A stretch of DNA of 64,000 nt from Clostridiales bacterium (GCA_015055605.1 SVHV01000003.1:1-64000), one strand, 5' to 3'. Positions 8,501 through 18,473 are shown, counted from the stretch's first letter. Made by a program: numbers and translations. The notes: generated by a model not told the origin, from the letters alone.

Positions 8501-8881
8501 TTATTTTTCATCTACAGTCTTTAAGATGCATACAGCTGTACACACTTCGTCTGTATGAGAAATATTCATCTCTATAGATTCAATTCCCATACTCTTAAGT
8601 ACAATATTTGCCTTACTAGAAGTAACACTAATATATGGCTTACCGGTCTTTTCGTGTCTAACCTCTATTTCGTTCAAAGCAATACCACCACCGATACCAA
8701 TTCCTAATGCCTTAAGAAAAGCCTCTTTAGCAGAATAAATACCAGCCAGAGATTGAGTGGTTCTCCTTGTTCTAGAGACATAAGCAATCTCATATTCAGT
8801 AAAATACTTTTCTAAGAAATGTTCGTTTTGCACAAACTTCTCCATTCTAACAACATCTAAAATATCTATTCCAACTTTCAT
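8501..8881 (-). CDS. acpS: Holo-[acyl-carrier-protein] synthase (AcpS)
   Basis: Transfers 4'-phosphopantetheine from CoA to the serine of acyl carrier protein, activating it for fatty acid synthesis. The 126-residue protein has the AcpS hallmarks: VGIDILDVVRM at the N-terminus with the metal-binding aspartate, and YSAKEAFLKALGIGIG with the catalytic glutamate and lysine. A C-terminal ISHTDEVCTAVCI block matches the family end. The ATG preceded by AAAGGGTG was chosen over a GTG three codons upstream. It starts one base after the recX stop. Confidence 0.95.
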   Translation of the reverse strand: MKVGIDILDVVRMEKFVQNEHFLEKYFTEYEIAYVSRTRRTTQSLAGIYSAKEAFLKALGIGIGGGIALNEIEVRHEKTGKPYISVTSSKANIVLKSMGIESIEMNISHTDEVCTAVCILKTVDEK

Positions 8882-8882
8882 A

Positions 8883-9494
8883 CTATTCACCCTTTCTCAA
8901 TCTAGATATATAATTATTTATTTTGTCAAACTCATACCCCCTAGAACACAAGAATCTAGCGAGTTTAACAAGATTTTTCTCATCAATTATTTTATTTTTA
9001 AGATATTTTTCTGCAACTTTTTCTAAACTATCTTCAGGCTCACATTCGCCATCTAATATTTGGTCCATAATTTTATCAGAAACACCCCTGCTCTTAAGCA
9101 TAGATTTCAGTTTTAACTTACCATATTTACTAGAATAAGTCAACACAAATGACCTAGCATAATTTTCATCATCTAGATACCTATATTCTTTCATTTTTTC
9201 TAGTACATATTCAATAGTATTAGGAGCAAATTCTTTCTTCTTTAAGTAATCTCTAATCTGCTTAGCAGTCTTAAGTGCACCACCCATATATTTCACAGCC
9301 TTAGACATTGCAACAGTTTTCTCATCTTCTAAGATAATCATATCTAATTGCTCTTTATCTATTTCTACACCCTTCTTGAGATGATTCTTAATACAAGTCT
9401 CTATCGACACCCCTGCATAAAACTCATCATCAAGGTAAAGATTAGCCCTGGTTTCGTTTTTCTTTTGAACTTCTAAACCTGTAATTATTGACAC
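8883..9494 (-). CDS. recX: RecX regulatory protein
   Basis: A 203-residue member of the RecX family, which binds RecA filaments and modulates recombination and the SOS response. Three helical repeats typical of RecX are visible, including the KTAKQIRDYLKKKEF and YRYLDDENYARSFV stretches; the latter carries the YLDD.YA motif. It begins at GTG behind GGGGAG, overlaps the end of yigZ by 10 bases and almost touches acpS, so the three genes form one tightly packed unit. recA is not in this window. Confidence 0.92.
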   Translation of the reverse strand: MSIITGLEVQKKNETRANLYLDDEFYAGVSIETCIKNHLKKGVEIDKEQLDMIILEDEKTVAMSKAVKYMGGALKTAKQIRDYLKKKEFAPNTIEYVLEKMKEYRYLDDENYARSFVLTYSSKYGKLKLKSMLKSRGVSDKIMDQILDGECEPEDSLEKVAEKYLKNKIIDEKNLVKLARFLCSRGYEFDKINNYISRLRKGE

Positions 9495-10075
9495 CTAAGT
9501 TCACTCCCCACTTCACATATTTTCACACTAGGAAATAGACTCTCTATTTTGGAAACATCTCCACATACAAACTCTATTTGAGCCTGTTCACCAAAAATAT
9601 TACTAATAATCTCGCCACCCAATGACTGAATAAGACTAAGTAATTTTGAGCCCATATCACACGATATAGTCGCCCTATATTTTTTTACCTCATAAAATTG
9701 TGTAACCTTAGCATCTGCTAGTGCCATATTACCAGCGTTAGTGTATGCTCTAACTAGCCCACCAGCACCCAACTTGATACCACCGAAGTATCTCACAACA
9801 ATAAGCAAAACATTACTGAGTTTCTTTTTCTTCAACAACTCAAGCATCGGCTTACCTGCAGTACCTCCTGGTTCACCGTCATCACTCATTCTCTCAGCCT
9901 TAGGACTCTCTAGAACATAAGCATAACAAACATGAGTTGCAGTCTTATGCTCCTGTCTGACACTTTCTATGATCTCATTTGCCTTTTCTACATCAAAAAC
10001 GGGGTAAACAAATGAATAAAACTTCGACTTTTGAATCTCGTACAATGCCTGATATTCTTTATCAATACTAATCAT
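9485..10075 (-). CDS. yigZ: YigZ/IMPACT family protein
   Basis: A 196-residue UPF0029 (IMPACT-N) protein. The hallmark DDGEPGGTAGKPML loop near residue 70 and the VRYFGGIKLGAGGLVRAY block are intact. In other organisms the family is linked to translation control and to amino-acid or peptide metabolism, but the biochemical role in bacteria is not settled. The start was placed at the ATG that follows GGAGGG; an ATG four codons upstream carries that ribosome binding site itself. It is the first gene of the yigZ-recX-acpS unit. Confidence 0.93.
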   Translation of the reverse strand: MISIDKEYQALYEIQKSKFYSFVYPVFDVEKANEIIESVRQEHKTATHVCYAYVLESPKAERMSDDGEPGGTAGKPMLELLKKKKLSNVLLIVVRYFGGIKLGAGGLVRAYTNAGNMALADAKVTQFYEVKKYRATISCDMGSKLLSLIQSLGGEIISNIFGEQAQIEFVCGDVSKIESLFPSVKICEVGSELRCQ

Positions 10076-10129
10076 TTTACCCTCCATTTTTCAATAACAA
10101 ATTTTCGATTAAAAATCAATCTTAACTAG

Positions 10130-10157
10130 ATTTTAGCACAAATAAACCCCATTACAA
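10130..10157 (-). promoter_or_regulatory. Probable promoter of yigZ-recX-acpS
   Basis: Minus-strand TTGTAA (10152-10157) and TAAAAT (10130-10135) are separated by 16 bp, about 55 bases upstream of yigZ. The -35 is a modest match. Confidence 0.5.
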
Positions 10158-10284
10158 AGTGAAAAATTAAGAAAATCCTTAAACAACTAGGTTATTTTGC
10201 TTTATACAAATCTGTTTTTGTGTTAAAATACTAAAGCAATTAATTAATTTAAAGCGAAAATAATAAATGGGAGAACATAGATTA

Positions 10285-11421
10285 ATGAATATTGTAGAAA
10301 TCTTAACAAACAACGAAGCATTATTCCTAGAAACAACAGGAAAAAACAAAAAAGTAGATAGTCTAGTTGCAGAAACAAATGCACTACTTGCTAATCTATA
10401 CCAAGCAGCTCAAGAGACAACTCAATTCTTAGAGTCTCAGATGGCAGGTGAGAGAAACAACTTAATCGTTGCTGCAAAATCACTTCAAAACTTCTACGAA
10501 GGAAATAAAATCCTTAAAGTAGAAACTCTTGTTGCTGGTCTTCAGAAAGAAGAGCAAGTTAAAGTAGCTCAATTCAAAGCATTAAGAGATAAAGTTCTAT
10601 CAAACTTAGCACTTATCCAAAAAACAACTAAAACAGATGCTATTACATCTAACTACGACCTATTCGATGGCGACTTAACTAGATGTCAAGAAGGTCATGA
10701 GGTAATTATCTTAGGAGAACATGGTCAAGCAATCCTTGAGAACATTATCGAGCAAGTAGCAAACACATTTGAATTAGAAGGAAACTTCGACAGCGTTTCT
10801 GCTGGTGAGTTCCAATATTCAATGGATGTAGTTAATCAAAATGCTGCTATGTGTCAAAACCAAGCAAACGAAATCTTCGCTAGCAAACCAGACAAAGCAA
10901 ATAAATATATGGCTATTGTAGAAAAAATGGTAGAAGCTGCAGGCCATGTAGTAGCATTCTACACTGCTAGAGAGATTTTAACTAGATTAGGAGCAAACCC
11001 TAAAGCTCTTAAAACTTATGAGGCAGCATTATCAAAAGCATATATTCCTTATAAGAAACAATTAGAAAAAGACCTAAAAGTAGAATTAAATGACATCTGT
11101 GCAGTTGAAGTAAACGAAGAGATGTTCCCTGCTTCTGAGGAGATGCCTACTGAGCCTATTGATACATTAGAAGAATTTGCTCAGACAGAAATCCCTGAGG
11201 ACGAAATGACAGAAGTTTCTCCAGAAGATTTCGCAGTAGCTGCTACTCAAGTTGGCGAAGAGGCTAATGATGAGGTTGTTGAGGAAGCTGCTGAAGAAGT
11301 AGTTGAAGAAGCTGTTGAAGAGCCTGTTCCTGCAAAAGATACAGATGCAGACCTAAAAGATATGGGTAGCAAATTATCTTCTTTAACATCTAACTTAAAG
11401 AAAATGAAAAAAGACAAATAA
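10285..11421 (+). CDS. 378-aa helical protein with acidic tail, unknown function
   Basis: A soluble helical protein I do not recognise. Residues 1-270 are helical with several Gln/Ala/Lys-rich stretches; residues about 275-355 are a strongly acidic, low-complexity linker rich in EE, EV and VEEA units; the last 25 residues are basic and helical (LSSLTSNLKKMKKDK). There is no signal peptide or membrane helix. The start was taken at the second ATG because GGGAGA lies 12 bases before it, inside an alternative ORF start. It is monocistronic, with an extended -10 (TGTTAAAAT) around 10222 and a strong terminator. Codon use favours a few codons, suggesting good expression. Confidence 0.7.
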   Translation: MNIVEILTNNEALFLETTGKNKKVDSLVAETNALLANLYQAAQETTQFLESQMAGERNNLIVAAKSLQNFYEGNKILKVETLVAGLQKEEQVKVAQFKALRDKVLSNLALIQKTTKTDAITSNYDLFDGDLTRCQEGHEVIILGEHGQAILENIIEQVANTFELEGNFDSVSAGEFQYSMDVVNQNAAMCQNQANEIFASKPDKANKYMAIVEKMVEAAGHVVAFYTAREILTRLGANPKALKTYEAALSKAYIPYKKQLEKDLKVELNDICAVEVNEEMFPASEEMPTEPIDTLEEFAQTEIPEDEMTEVSPEDFAVAATQVGEEANDEVVEEAAEEVVEEAVEEPVPAKDTDADLKDMGSKLSSLTSNLKKMKKDK

Positions 11422-11430
11422 AAAACACAA

Positions 11431-11459
11431 AAAGACTTAGAAAATCAATCTAAGTCTTT
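11431..11459 (+). terminator. Terminator after the 378-aa protein gene
   Basis: An 11-bp perfect stem (AAAGACTTAGA and its complement) with a 7-base loop and a T-rich tail, 10 bases past the stop. Confidence 0.92.
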
Positions 11460-11475
11460 TTTATTTTCTAAAAAA

Positions 11476-11504
11476 ATAGACTATGAGTAAATATCATAGC
11501 CTAT
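11476..11504 (-). terminator. Terminator after fba
   Basis: A 10-bp stem (ATAGACTATG against CATAGCCTAT, one G-U pair) followed by seven T on the minus strand. It sits back to back with the plus-strand terminator at 11431-11459. Confidence 0.85.
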
Positions 11505-11516
11505 TTTTATTACAAA

Positions 11517-12446
11517 TTATGCTCTATTTGAACTACCAAACACATTATCCATTTTACCCTTAACAACATTAGTAATTAGTTCCATACCAACTTTGTTATA
11601 GTTTCTGATATCAACATTCTCAGGATTTTCTGCTAAAGACTGTCTAAGACCTGCAGTGAAAGATAGTCTTAAGTCACTATCTACATTAACCTTACATACA
11701 TTCATTGCACAAGCCCTTCTAAGCATATCCTCAGGGATACCACAAGAACCTTTTAATTTTGCACCATACTTCTCTGCAAGTGCAACCATATCCTGAGGTA
11801 TACTACTAGCACCATGTAATACTAGAGGGAATCCTGGCAATTCATTGCCAATTTGCTCAAGGATATCAAATCTTAGTTTTGCTTCACCTTTAAATTTCAC
11901 AGTACCATGACTAGTACCGATAGCAACTGCTAGACTATCAACACCAGTTCTTGTAACAAAGTCTTTTGCTTGTTTAGGGTCTGTAAACTTAGCATCTTCA
12001 TCACTAGCAGACACCTCGTCCTCTATCCCAGCAAGAACTCCCAACTCAGCCTCAACTGTAACACCTTTACTATGTGCATACTCTACAACTTTTTTAGTAA
12101 GTTCAATATTCTCCTCATAAGGAAGAGATGATGCATCAATCATAACATTTGTAAAGCCTGCATCAATACACATTTTACAATCTTCAAAAGACTTACCATG
12201 GTCAAGATTTAAACATACAGGCACAGTCATTTTACTAGCATATAGTCTACAAATATCTGCCAAAACATCTACTCCAGCATATTTAATAGCGCCAGTTGAA
12301 CATTGTACAATTACTGGACTCTTATTCTCTTCTGCAGCCTTTAAAATACTCTTTAATGTCTCAATATTAATAAAATTAAAAGCACCTATAGCATAATTAT
12401 TTTCTAATGCTGATTTAAAAATTTCTTTTGAATTAACTAATTCCAT
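11517..12446 (-). CDS. fba: Class II fructose-bisphosphate aldolase
   Basis: Cleaves fructose 1,6-bisphosphate to dihydroxyacetone phosphate and glyceraldehyde 3-phosphate in glycolysis. The 309-residue protein has the zinc-dependent class II landmarks: LDHG with the catalytic/zinc histidine region, EAELG followed by EDE, GTSHG, and LHGASSIP. The C-terminal NVDSDLR block is also typical. The ATG behind AAAGGAGAG was chosen; an in-frame upstream extension would start inside the promoter. It has its own promoter at 12473-12501 and lies near gapA, though on the other strand. Confidence 0.95.
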   Translation of the reverse strand: MELVNSKEIFKSALENNYAIGAFNFINIETLKSILKAAEENKSPVIVQCSTGAIKYAGVDVLADICRLYASKMTVPVCLNLDHGKSFEDCKMCIDAGFTNVMIDASSLPYEENIELTKKVVEYAHSKGVTVEAELGVLAGIEDEVSASDEDAKFTDPKQAKDFVTRTGVDSLAVAIGTSHGTVKFKGEAKLRFDILEQIGNELPGFPLVLHGASSIPQDMVALAEKYGAKLKGSCGIPEDMLRRACAMNVCKVNVDSDLRLSFTAGLRQSLAENPENVDIRNYNKVGMELITNVVKGKMDNVFGSSNRA

Positions 12447-12472
12447 AAACACTCTCCTTTTTCGTCTAATAT

Positions 12473-12501
12473 ATTTTATTACAAGAATTAAACTTTGGCA
12501 A
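12473..12501 (-). promoter_or_regulatory. Promoter of fba
   Basis: Minus-strand -35 TTGCCA (12496-12501), 17-bp spacer, -10 TAAAAT (12473-12478), about 25 bases before the fba start. Confidence 0.7.
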
Positions 12502-12666
12502 ATATAATACAATATAAATGTTACAACAAATAAAAAATAATATATTATTAATAAAAAATAAATTCTTTTTGAGATTTATTTGTTTTTTTTCTAAGTTTAA
12601 TATAAAATACTTATATAGTGAATAAATATATTCCGAATAAATAATTAAAATACAAGGGGAGATAAT

Positions 12667-13560
12667 ATGAAATTAGCGTTTATCATACCAGTACTTGAAG
12701 AAATAGAACTAACTGAAACTGTAAGAAAAATCAATGAAGGTTGTGATATGGATTATGACATCTATTTCGCAATCAATGGCAAACTCAACAGTTTCTTTAC
12801 TAAAGTTAGAACAACATACTTAGACAATGCAAAAGTAAAAGCATTTATGGTTGACAGACCAGTAAACGAGCACAAACTAATTACTCTAGGAATGGAGATG
12901 ACTGCAGACTATGATGCAACCATTATCTATTCTGCAAAAGAAGAACCAAATGTAGATGTTATCAAGGCATTTATTTCTAGTTGGAAAGCAGGCAACAAAA
13001 TTGTTTATCTAAAGAAAGAATATTCTGGATTTAAGAAGCTTTGGGCAAAAATCAAAAGAGCTTTCTATAGTTTAGGAATCAAAGCATTAGGAATCTTTAA
13101 AGACCAATTAGCAGAGACTGATATTCAATTAATTGACCAAGATGTCGTTAAAACCATAAATCAACTACCTCAGAAAAATAGACAACTAAGAGTTCAAGAT
13201 AGTTTCGTAGGATATGCAACAGACATTATTCAGATTGAAATAGATAATAAGATGAAAGAGAACAAACTATACTACGAAAAAATCAAAGCCCAAAAAGTTT
13301 GTGGTATCGTATCACTATCTTCTCTAGTAACATCAATTATATGTCTAACAATGGGATTTATTGCTGCTAGTTTAGGTTGGGCGATGTCTATCGTTATATA
13401 TGTACTACTCTTCTCCGTAGGTTTCTGTGGATTAGTTCTCACATTCGTTTATGCAACTAAGATGGTTCTTCATTCTAGAGTTGGACAAGAAACCGAACTT
13501 TCTGAACTTAACGATTTAAGAAACAAATTAGAAAAATATAACATTTCTAATAAAAAATAA
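12667..13560 (+). CDS. Membrane-anchored family 2 glycosyltransferase-like protein
   Basis: A 297-residue protein whose N-terminus (LAFIIPVLEEIELTETV) looks like the nucleotide-binding start of a GT-A fold family 2 glycosyltransferase. Residues about 216-270 form two membrane helices, as in polyprenol-phosphate glycosyltransferases such as DPM1/GtrB-like enzymes. The usual DXD motif is not clear: DYDATIIYSAKEEP occupies that area, so catalytic competence is uncertain. It could be a degenerate or specialised enzyme. A strong ribosome binding site (AAGGGGAGA) precedes the ATG, and the gene is monocistronic with a terminator. Confidence 0.6.
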   Translation: MKLAFIIPVLEEIELTETVRKINEGCDMDYDIYFAINGKLNSFFTKVRTTYLDNAKVKAFMVDRPVNEHKLITLGMEMTADYDATIIYSAKEEPNVDVIKAFISSWKAGNKIVYLKKEYSGFKKLWAKIKRAFYSLGIKALGIFKDQLAETDIQLIDQDVVKTINQLPQKNRQLRVQDSFVGYATDIIQIEIDNKMKENKLYYEKIKAQKVCGIVSLSSLVTSIICLTMGFIAASLGWAMSIVIYVLLFSVGFCGLVLTFVYATKMVLHSRVGQETELSELNDLRNKLEKYNISNKK

Positions 13561-13570
13561 GTTTTATGGA

Positions 13571-13597
13571 AAAAGACAAAATTAATTTTTGTCTTTT
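13571..13597 (+). terminator. Terminator after the glycosyltransferase-like gene
   Basis: An 11-bp stem (AAAAGACAAAA and TTTTGTCTTTT) with a 5-base loop and a T tail. Confidence 0.88.
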
Positions 13598-13678
13598 TTG
13601 TTTATTTAGTAGATAATTTTTATTATTTATATTAAACTGGCATAAAATAAATATATCATTTATAGAAGGAGTTTTATA

Positions 13679-14797
13679 ATGTTTAACAAACTACTTGCAG
13701 AATCACATTTAGCAGATAAACTAGTTAATTACTCATGTAAAGTAAATCCCGGCGAAAAGGTACTGATTACATATAGCGATTGTCCAGATAGTCTAATTGA
13801 ATGCTTAATAGAGTCGGTTACAAAAGCAAAAGCTATTCCTCTAGTATATAGACTAGACAGAAAAGTAAAAAGAAGATTACTACTGAATTCTAGTGTAGAA
13901 ATGTTTGAGTATTACAAAGAAATAGTAGAGCCTATTATGAAATCGGCTGATGCGGTTATATTAATCGGAGGTAGCAGTAACGACTTTGAATTATCCGATG
14001 TGTCATCTGAGGCTTTTGCTAACTATAGCACAATATATGTAGAGCCTATTCACTTCAATATTAGATGCAGTAAAAAATGGGTATTACTTCGCTACCCTAC
14101 TCCTGCATTTGCCCAAAGTAGCCAGATGAGCACAGAGAAATTTGAAGAATTTTTCTTTAATGTATGTACACTAGACTACGAAGACCTAAACAAAAAGATG
14201 ACTCCATTAAAAGAATTAATGGAGAGCACAGACAAGGTCAGAATAGTAACACCAACTACCGACCTAAGTTTCTCAATAAAAGGAATGCCTGCCATTAAAT
14301 GTAGTGGCGAATGTAATATACCAGATGGCGAATGTTATACAGCACCTGTAAAGGACTCTGTAAATGGAACCATCAAATTTAATGTTCCTGCCCTAGATAA
14401 TGGAATAGAATTTAACGATATTACACTAACATTCAAAGACGGTAAAGTTGTGTCTCACGACTGCAACGAACCAGAAAAATTTAAAGAAATCTTAGACACA
14501 GATGCTGGTAGCAGATACCTAGGAGAATTTTCTTTTGGACTAAATCCATTCTGTACTTATTCAGTAAAAGATATTCTATTTGACGAAAAAATGTCAGGCT
14601 CTATACACCTAGCAATAGGTAGCAGTTACGAAGACTGTGACAATGGTAATAAGAGCGCTGTTCATCTAGACTTAATCCAAAGCCATACCGAAAGACTAGG
14701 TGGAGGAAAAATCTACTTTGATGACAAGCTTATTTATGAAAACGGTAAATTTATTTGCCCTAAATTAGTTGCTTTAAATAGAGAAAACTTGCTATAA
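13679..14797 (+). CDS. M29-family aminopeptidase
   Basis: A 372-residue cytoplasmic metallo-aminopeptidase of the AmpS/AmpII (M29) family, which removes N-terminal residues from peptides with a two-metal site. The signature NIPDGECYTAPVKDSVNG is present, and the expected metal ligands can be placed: the glutamates in SGEC and LGEF, the histidine and tyrosine in SIHLAIGSSY, and HLD near residue 335. An AGAAGGAG ribosome binding site precedes the ATG. It lies 39 bases upstream of gapA with no visible terminator between, so the two may be cotranscribed. Confidence 0.9.
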   Translation: MFNKLLAESHLADKLVNYSCKVNPGEKVLITYSDCPDSLIECLIESVTKAKAIPLVYRLDRKVKRRLLLNSSVEMFEYYKEIVEPIMKSADAVILIGGSSNDFELSDVSSEAFANYSTIYVEPIHFNIRCSKKWVLLRYPTPAFAQSSQMSTEKFEEFFFNVCTLDYEDLNKKMTPLKELMESTDKVRIVTPTTDLSFSIKGMPAIKCSGECNIPDGECYTAPVKDSVNGTIKFNVPALDNGIEFNDITLTFKDGKVVSHDCNEPEKFKEILDTDAGSRYLGEFSFGLNPFCTYSVKDILFDEKMSGSIHLAIGSSYEDCDNGNKSAVHLDLIQSHTERLGGGKIYFDDKLIYENGKFICPKLVALNRENLL

Positions 14798-14827
14798 TCA
14801 TAAGTGTTAAACAATAACAAAATTTAA

Positions 14828-15847
<1,020 letters not shown>

Positions 15848-15853
15848 TATCAA

Positions 15854-15880
15854 AAAATACTGAGATTTTCTCAGTATTTT
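15854..15880 (+). terminator. Terminator after gapA
   Basis: A 12-bp stem (AAAATACTGAGA and its complement) with a 3-base loop and T-rich tail just past the stop. Confidence 0.92.
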
Positions 15881-15895
15881 TTATTTTAACTAAAA

Positions 15896-15927
15896 AAAGA
15901 ACTTATAGTGTGAGCTATAAGTTCTTT
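15896..15927 (-). terminator. Terminator after the heavy-metal ATPase gene
   Basis: A 13-bp perfect stem (AAAGAACTTATAG and its complement), 6-base loop and T run on the minus strand. Confidence 0.92.
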
Positions 15928-15930
15928 TTT

Positions 15931-17958
15931 TTAATCCCTATGACAATTAAGCACTCTTAAACTATTAAGAATTGCAAGCAGTGTTACACCGACATCTGCA
16001 AATACAGCAAGTAACATACCCGTAATACCTATAGCACCTAGCACTAAAAAAGCTAGTTTAGTTACTGCTGAGAAAACAATATTCTCAAGGACAATCTTTT
16101 TGGTATATTTAGCAATAGAAATAAGTTTAGGAATTTTAGATACTTTATCATCAGCAATCACTATATCACTGCTCTCAATAGTGGCAGCACTACCCATAAT
16201 ACCCATACTAATACCAACATCAGATAAGGTTAGTGCAGGCGCATCATTAATACCATCTCCGACATATCCTATTGTTTTACCAGAATCTTTCATTTCCTGT
16301 AATATCTGGAACTTATCTTCTGGAAGGAGTTCTGCTTGATACTCTTCTAAACCTAATTTACTAGCTACACTCTTTGCTACGGACTTCTTATCCCCTGTAA
16401 GCATCATAGACTTAATACCTAATGACTTTAGTTTATACACCATATCAACATTGCCAGACTTAATTTTATCAGCAAGGACTATCACACCTATTTTTTTACC
16501 ATTCCTCTTTACTTCTACAGCTGTTTCGCCCTTTTTAAAATCGCTCCTACCTATTTCATACTTATCTGTACCCAGTGTATAAGAAATACCCCTACCAGGC
16601 AATTCTTTAAAATCTTCAACTTTATCCTCTACATCTTTTTCATAAAAAGCACATATAGCCTTAGCTATAGGATGCAAAGAAAGTTTCTCTCCTGCAACAA
16701 CCACACTAAAGAATGTATCTTTGTCTATACCTTTATATAGTTTAACACCCTTAACAGCAAATTCTCCAGTGGTAAGAGTACCAGTTTTGTCAAAACACAT
16801 ATAGTCAAGTTTAGCAACAGTATCCAAATAATTACTACCCTTAACCAAAATACCATCTCTACTACATCTACCTATGCCACTAAAGTAACTAAGCGGTACA
16901 GAAATAGCAAAAGCACAAGGACAAGAAACTACTAAGAATATAAGTCCCCTATAGACCGCAATATTAATATCCTTAAGCACTAGCCATGTAATACCAAATG
17001 TAATCACTGCAGCAATCATAACACCCATAGTGTACCATGAAGCAAATCTTGATATTATAGTCTCAGTCTTTGACTTCTTAGATGATGCATTACTAACTAG
17101 ATTTAGTATTTTAGAAACTGTACTATCCTTATACTCACTAGTAACCTCTATAACAATCGGACTATCTAAGACTATTGAACCAGACTCTATAAAGTCGCCT
17201 TTATGAATAAGGATTGGAGCAGTCTCACCAGTTAGATGCCTTTTATCTACACTAGCACTACCATCCACCACTTTACCATCTAAGGCAATCTTCTCTCCTG
17301 GTTTTACTATAATCTGTTCTCCTATTAAAACAACCTCAGGCTTAACCTTTGTCTCTTTGCCATCTTTTAGAAGGATTGCATATTCTGGCTGAGAACTAAT
17401 AAGTGAAGATATACTTTTTCTAGAATATCTCACTGCCTTTGCCTCCAGCATCTTGCCTATAGTATATAGTGCAATAACCATAAGGCCTTCCATTTGCTCA
17501 CCTACAGCAATAGCTCCAACAACAGACAATGTAACCAATGTATTTTCATTTAACTTCAAATGTCTGAGTTGCCAGACAGCTTTTATATAAGTTTTATACC
17601 CCATTAGAATTGCAGATAGAATAAGCATAGTCCAATATAATACCGGGTGTAATGTGCAGAATATGACAATAAGACCCAACATAATACCACAAATATACAA
17701 TATAATGTCATAAACATTAATTTCAGACTTTGATTCAGCATCTTCCGTAATCTTAACAGAAGGATTTACTTGTTTTGCAGTAGCGAAAATATCCTTAATT
17801 ATACCCTTACTATTCTCATCTTCTATTTCTAAGAATAATTTACTAGTAGAAAAGTTAATATTACAACTCTTTACACCCTCAACCTTCTCTAGATACTTTT
17901 CTAAAGTCAAGGCACAATGTCCACAGTCAAGACCAACTATATTATATTCTTTTTTCAT
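15931..17958 (-). CDS. cadA: Heavy-metal efflux P1B-type ATPase (Zn/Cd/Pb class)
   Basis: Pumps divalent soft metals out of the cell using ATP. In the 675-residue protein: one N-terminal heavy-metal-associated domain with GLDCGHC (Cys12, Cys15); six-plus membrane helices; actuator TGE at 243-245; transport-site CPC at 346-348; phosphorylation DKTGT at 390-394; the class-specific HP dipeptide in SLHP; the GDGINDAP hinge; and DVGVTLLAILNSLRV in the last helix, whose aspartate marks the Zn/Cd/Pb subgroup rather than copper pumps. Its ATG overlaps the arsR stop (ATGA), with GAGGAGG upstream, so it is coupled to and controlled with the repressor. The precise metal cannot be told. Confidence 0.93.
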   Translation of the reverse strand: MKKEYNIVGLDCGHCALTLEKYLEKVEGVKSCNINFSTSKLFLEIEDENSKGIIKDIFATAKQVNPSVKITEDAESKSEINVYDIILYICGIMLGLIVIFCTLHPVLYWTMLILSAILMGYKTYIKAVWQLRHLKLNENTLVTLSVVGAIAVGEQMEGLMVIALYTIGKMLEAKAVRYSRKSISSLISSQPEYAILLKDGKETKVKPEVVLIGEQIIVKPGEKIALDGKVVDGSASVDKRHLTGETAPILIHKGDFIESGSIVLDSPIVIEVTSEYKDSTVSKILNLVSNASSKKSKTETIISRFASWYTMGVMIAAVITFGITWLVLKDINIAVYRGLIFLVVSCPCAFAISVPLSYFSGIGRCSRDGILVKGSNYLDTVAKLDYMCFDKTGTLTTGEFAVKGVKLYKGIDKDTFFSVVVAGEKLSLHPIAKAICAFYEKDVEDKVEDFKELPGRGISYTLGTDKYEIGRSDFKKGETAVEVKRNGKKIGVIVLADKIKSGNVDMVYKLKSLGIKSMMLTGDKKSVAKSVASKLGLEEYQAELLPEDKFQILQEMKDSGKTIGYVGDGINDAPALTLSDVGISMGIMGSAATIESSDIVIADDKVSKIPKLISIAKYTKKIVLENIVFSAVTKLAFLVLGAIGITGMLLAVFADVGVTLLAILNSLRVLNCHRD

Positions 17959-18311
17959 ACATCCTCCTCTATATGCTTAAGACCTATTTCATATAAGTCT
18001 CTAATGTGCTCATCTGCTAGTCTATAGTAGACCTCTTTCCCCTCTTTTCTCGAGGTCAATAGTCTAATATCTCGCAAATACTTCAGTTGGTGAGATATTG
18101 CCGACTTTGTCATATCCAAAGAATATGCAATATCACATACACACATCTCTCCAACCTCATCTAATACGCATATAATCTTTAGCCTAGTTTCATCTCCAAA
18201 TGCCTTATAAAAATTAACTAACCTACCGATAGGAAGCGATGGTATTAATTTATTAGCAAGTTTAATATGTTCTGTATTAATACAACCACAGTCACACTTG
18301 TTTTCCTTCAT
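17955..18311 (-). CDS. ArsR/SmtB-family metal-sensing repressor
   Basis: A 118-residue winged-helix repressor. It carries an N-terminal cysteine cluster (CDCGC, about residues 6-10), as in CadC, and the helix-turn-helix core MCVCDIAYSLDMTKSAISHQLKYLRD with the ELCVCDL-like alpha-3 metal motif (CVCD), so a soft metal such as Cd, Pb or Zn is the likely inducer. The ATG behind AGGGA was chosen; an upstream in-frame TTG lies within the operator. It overlaps cadA by four bases. Two operators upstream indicate autoregulation: one within the promoter spacer and one just after the start point. Confidence 0.93.
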   Translation of the reverse strand: MKENKCDCGCINTEHIKLANKLIPSLPIGRLVNFYKAFGDETRLKIICVLDEVGEMCVCDIAYSLDMTKSAISHQLKYLRDIRLLTSRKEGKEVYYRLADEHIRDLYEIGLKHIEEDV

Positions 18312-18330
18312 AAAATCCCTCAATACATTA

Positions 18331-18350
18331 TAGTTGAACAAACATTCAAT
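18331..18350. promoter_or_regulatory. ArsR-type operator 1
   Basis: TAGTTGAACAAACATTCAAT has the TGAACA/TxTTCA dyad typical of ArsR/SmtB operators. It lies about +4 to +23 of the predicted transcript. Confidence 0.75.
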
Positions 18351-18360
18351 TATTACTTAT

Positions 18361-18390
18361 ATTATAGTTGAACAAATACTCAACTGTCAA
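18361..18390 (-). promoter_or_regulatory. Promoter of arsR-cadA
   Basis: Minus-strand -35 TTGACA (18385-18390) and -10 TATAAT (18361-18366), both perfect, with an 18-bp spacer that is almost wholly filled by operator 2. Confidence 0.88.
18365..18384. promoter_or_regulatory. ArsR-type operator 2
   Basis: A second copy (TAGTTGAACAAATACTCAAC) of the dyad, 34 bp from operator 1 and sitting between the -35 and -10, so a bound repressor would block polymerase. Confidence 0.8.
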
Positions 18391-18435
18391 GTGATTATTC
18401 AACAATATATTTTAAGATTAAATTAATTAACAAAA

Positions 18436-18463
18436 AAAACACTTCTAATACCAGAAGTGTTTT
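18436..18463 (-). terminator. Terminator after the SAM-binding protein gene
   Basis: An 11-bp stem (AAAACACTTCT and its complement), 6-base loop, followed by eight T on the minus strand. Confidence 0.9.
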
Positions 18464-18473
18464 ATATTAAATA

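Noticed and set aside
18339-18341. Upstream TTG as start of the ArsR-family repressor
   Set aside because: It lies inside the operator and has no ribosome binding site. The ATG at 18311 has AGGGA and gives the expected N-terminus.
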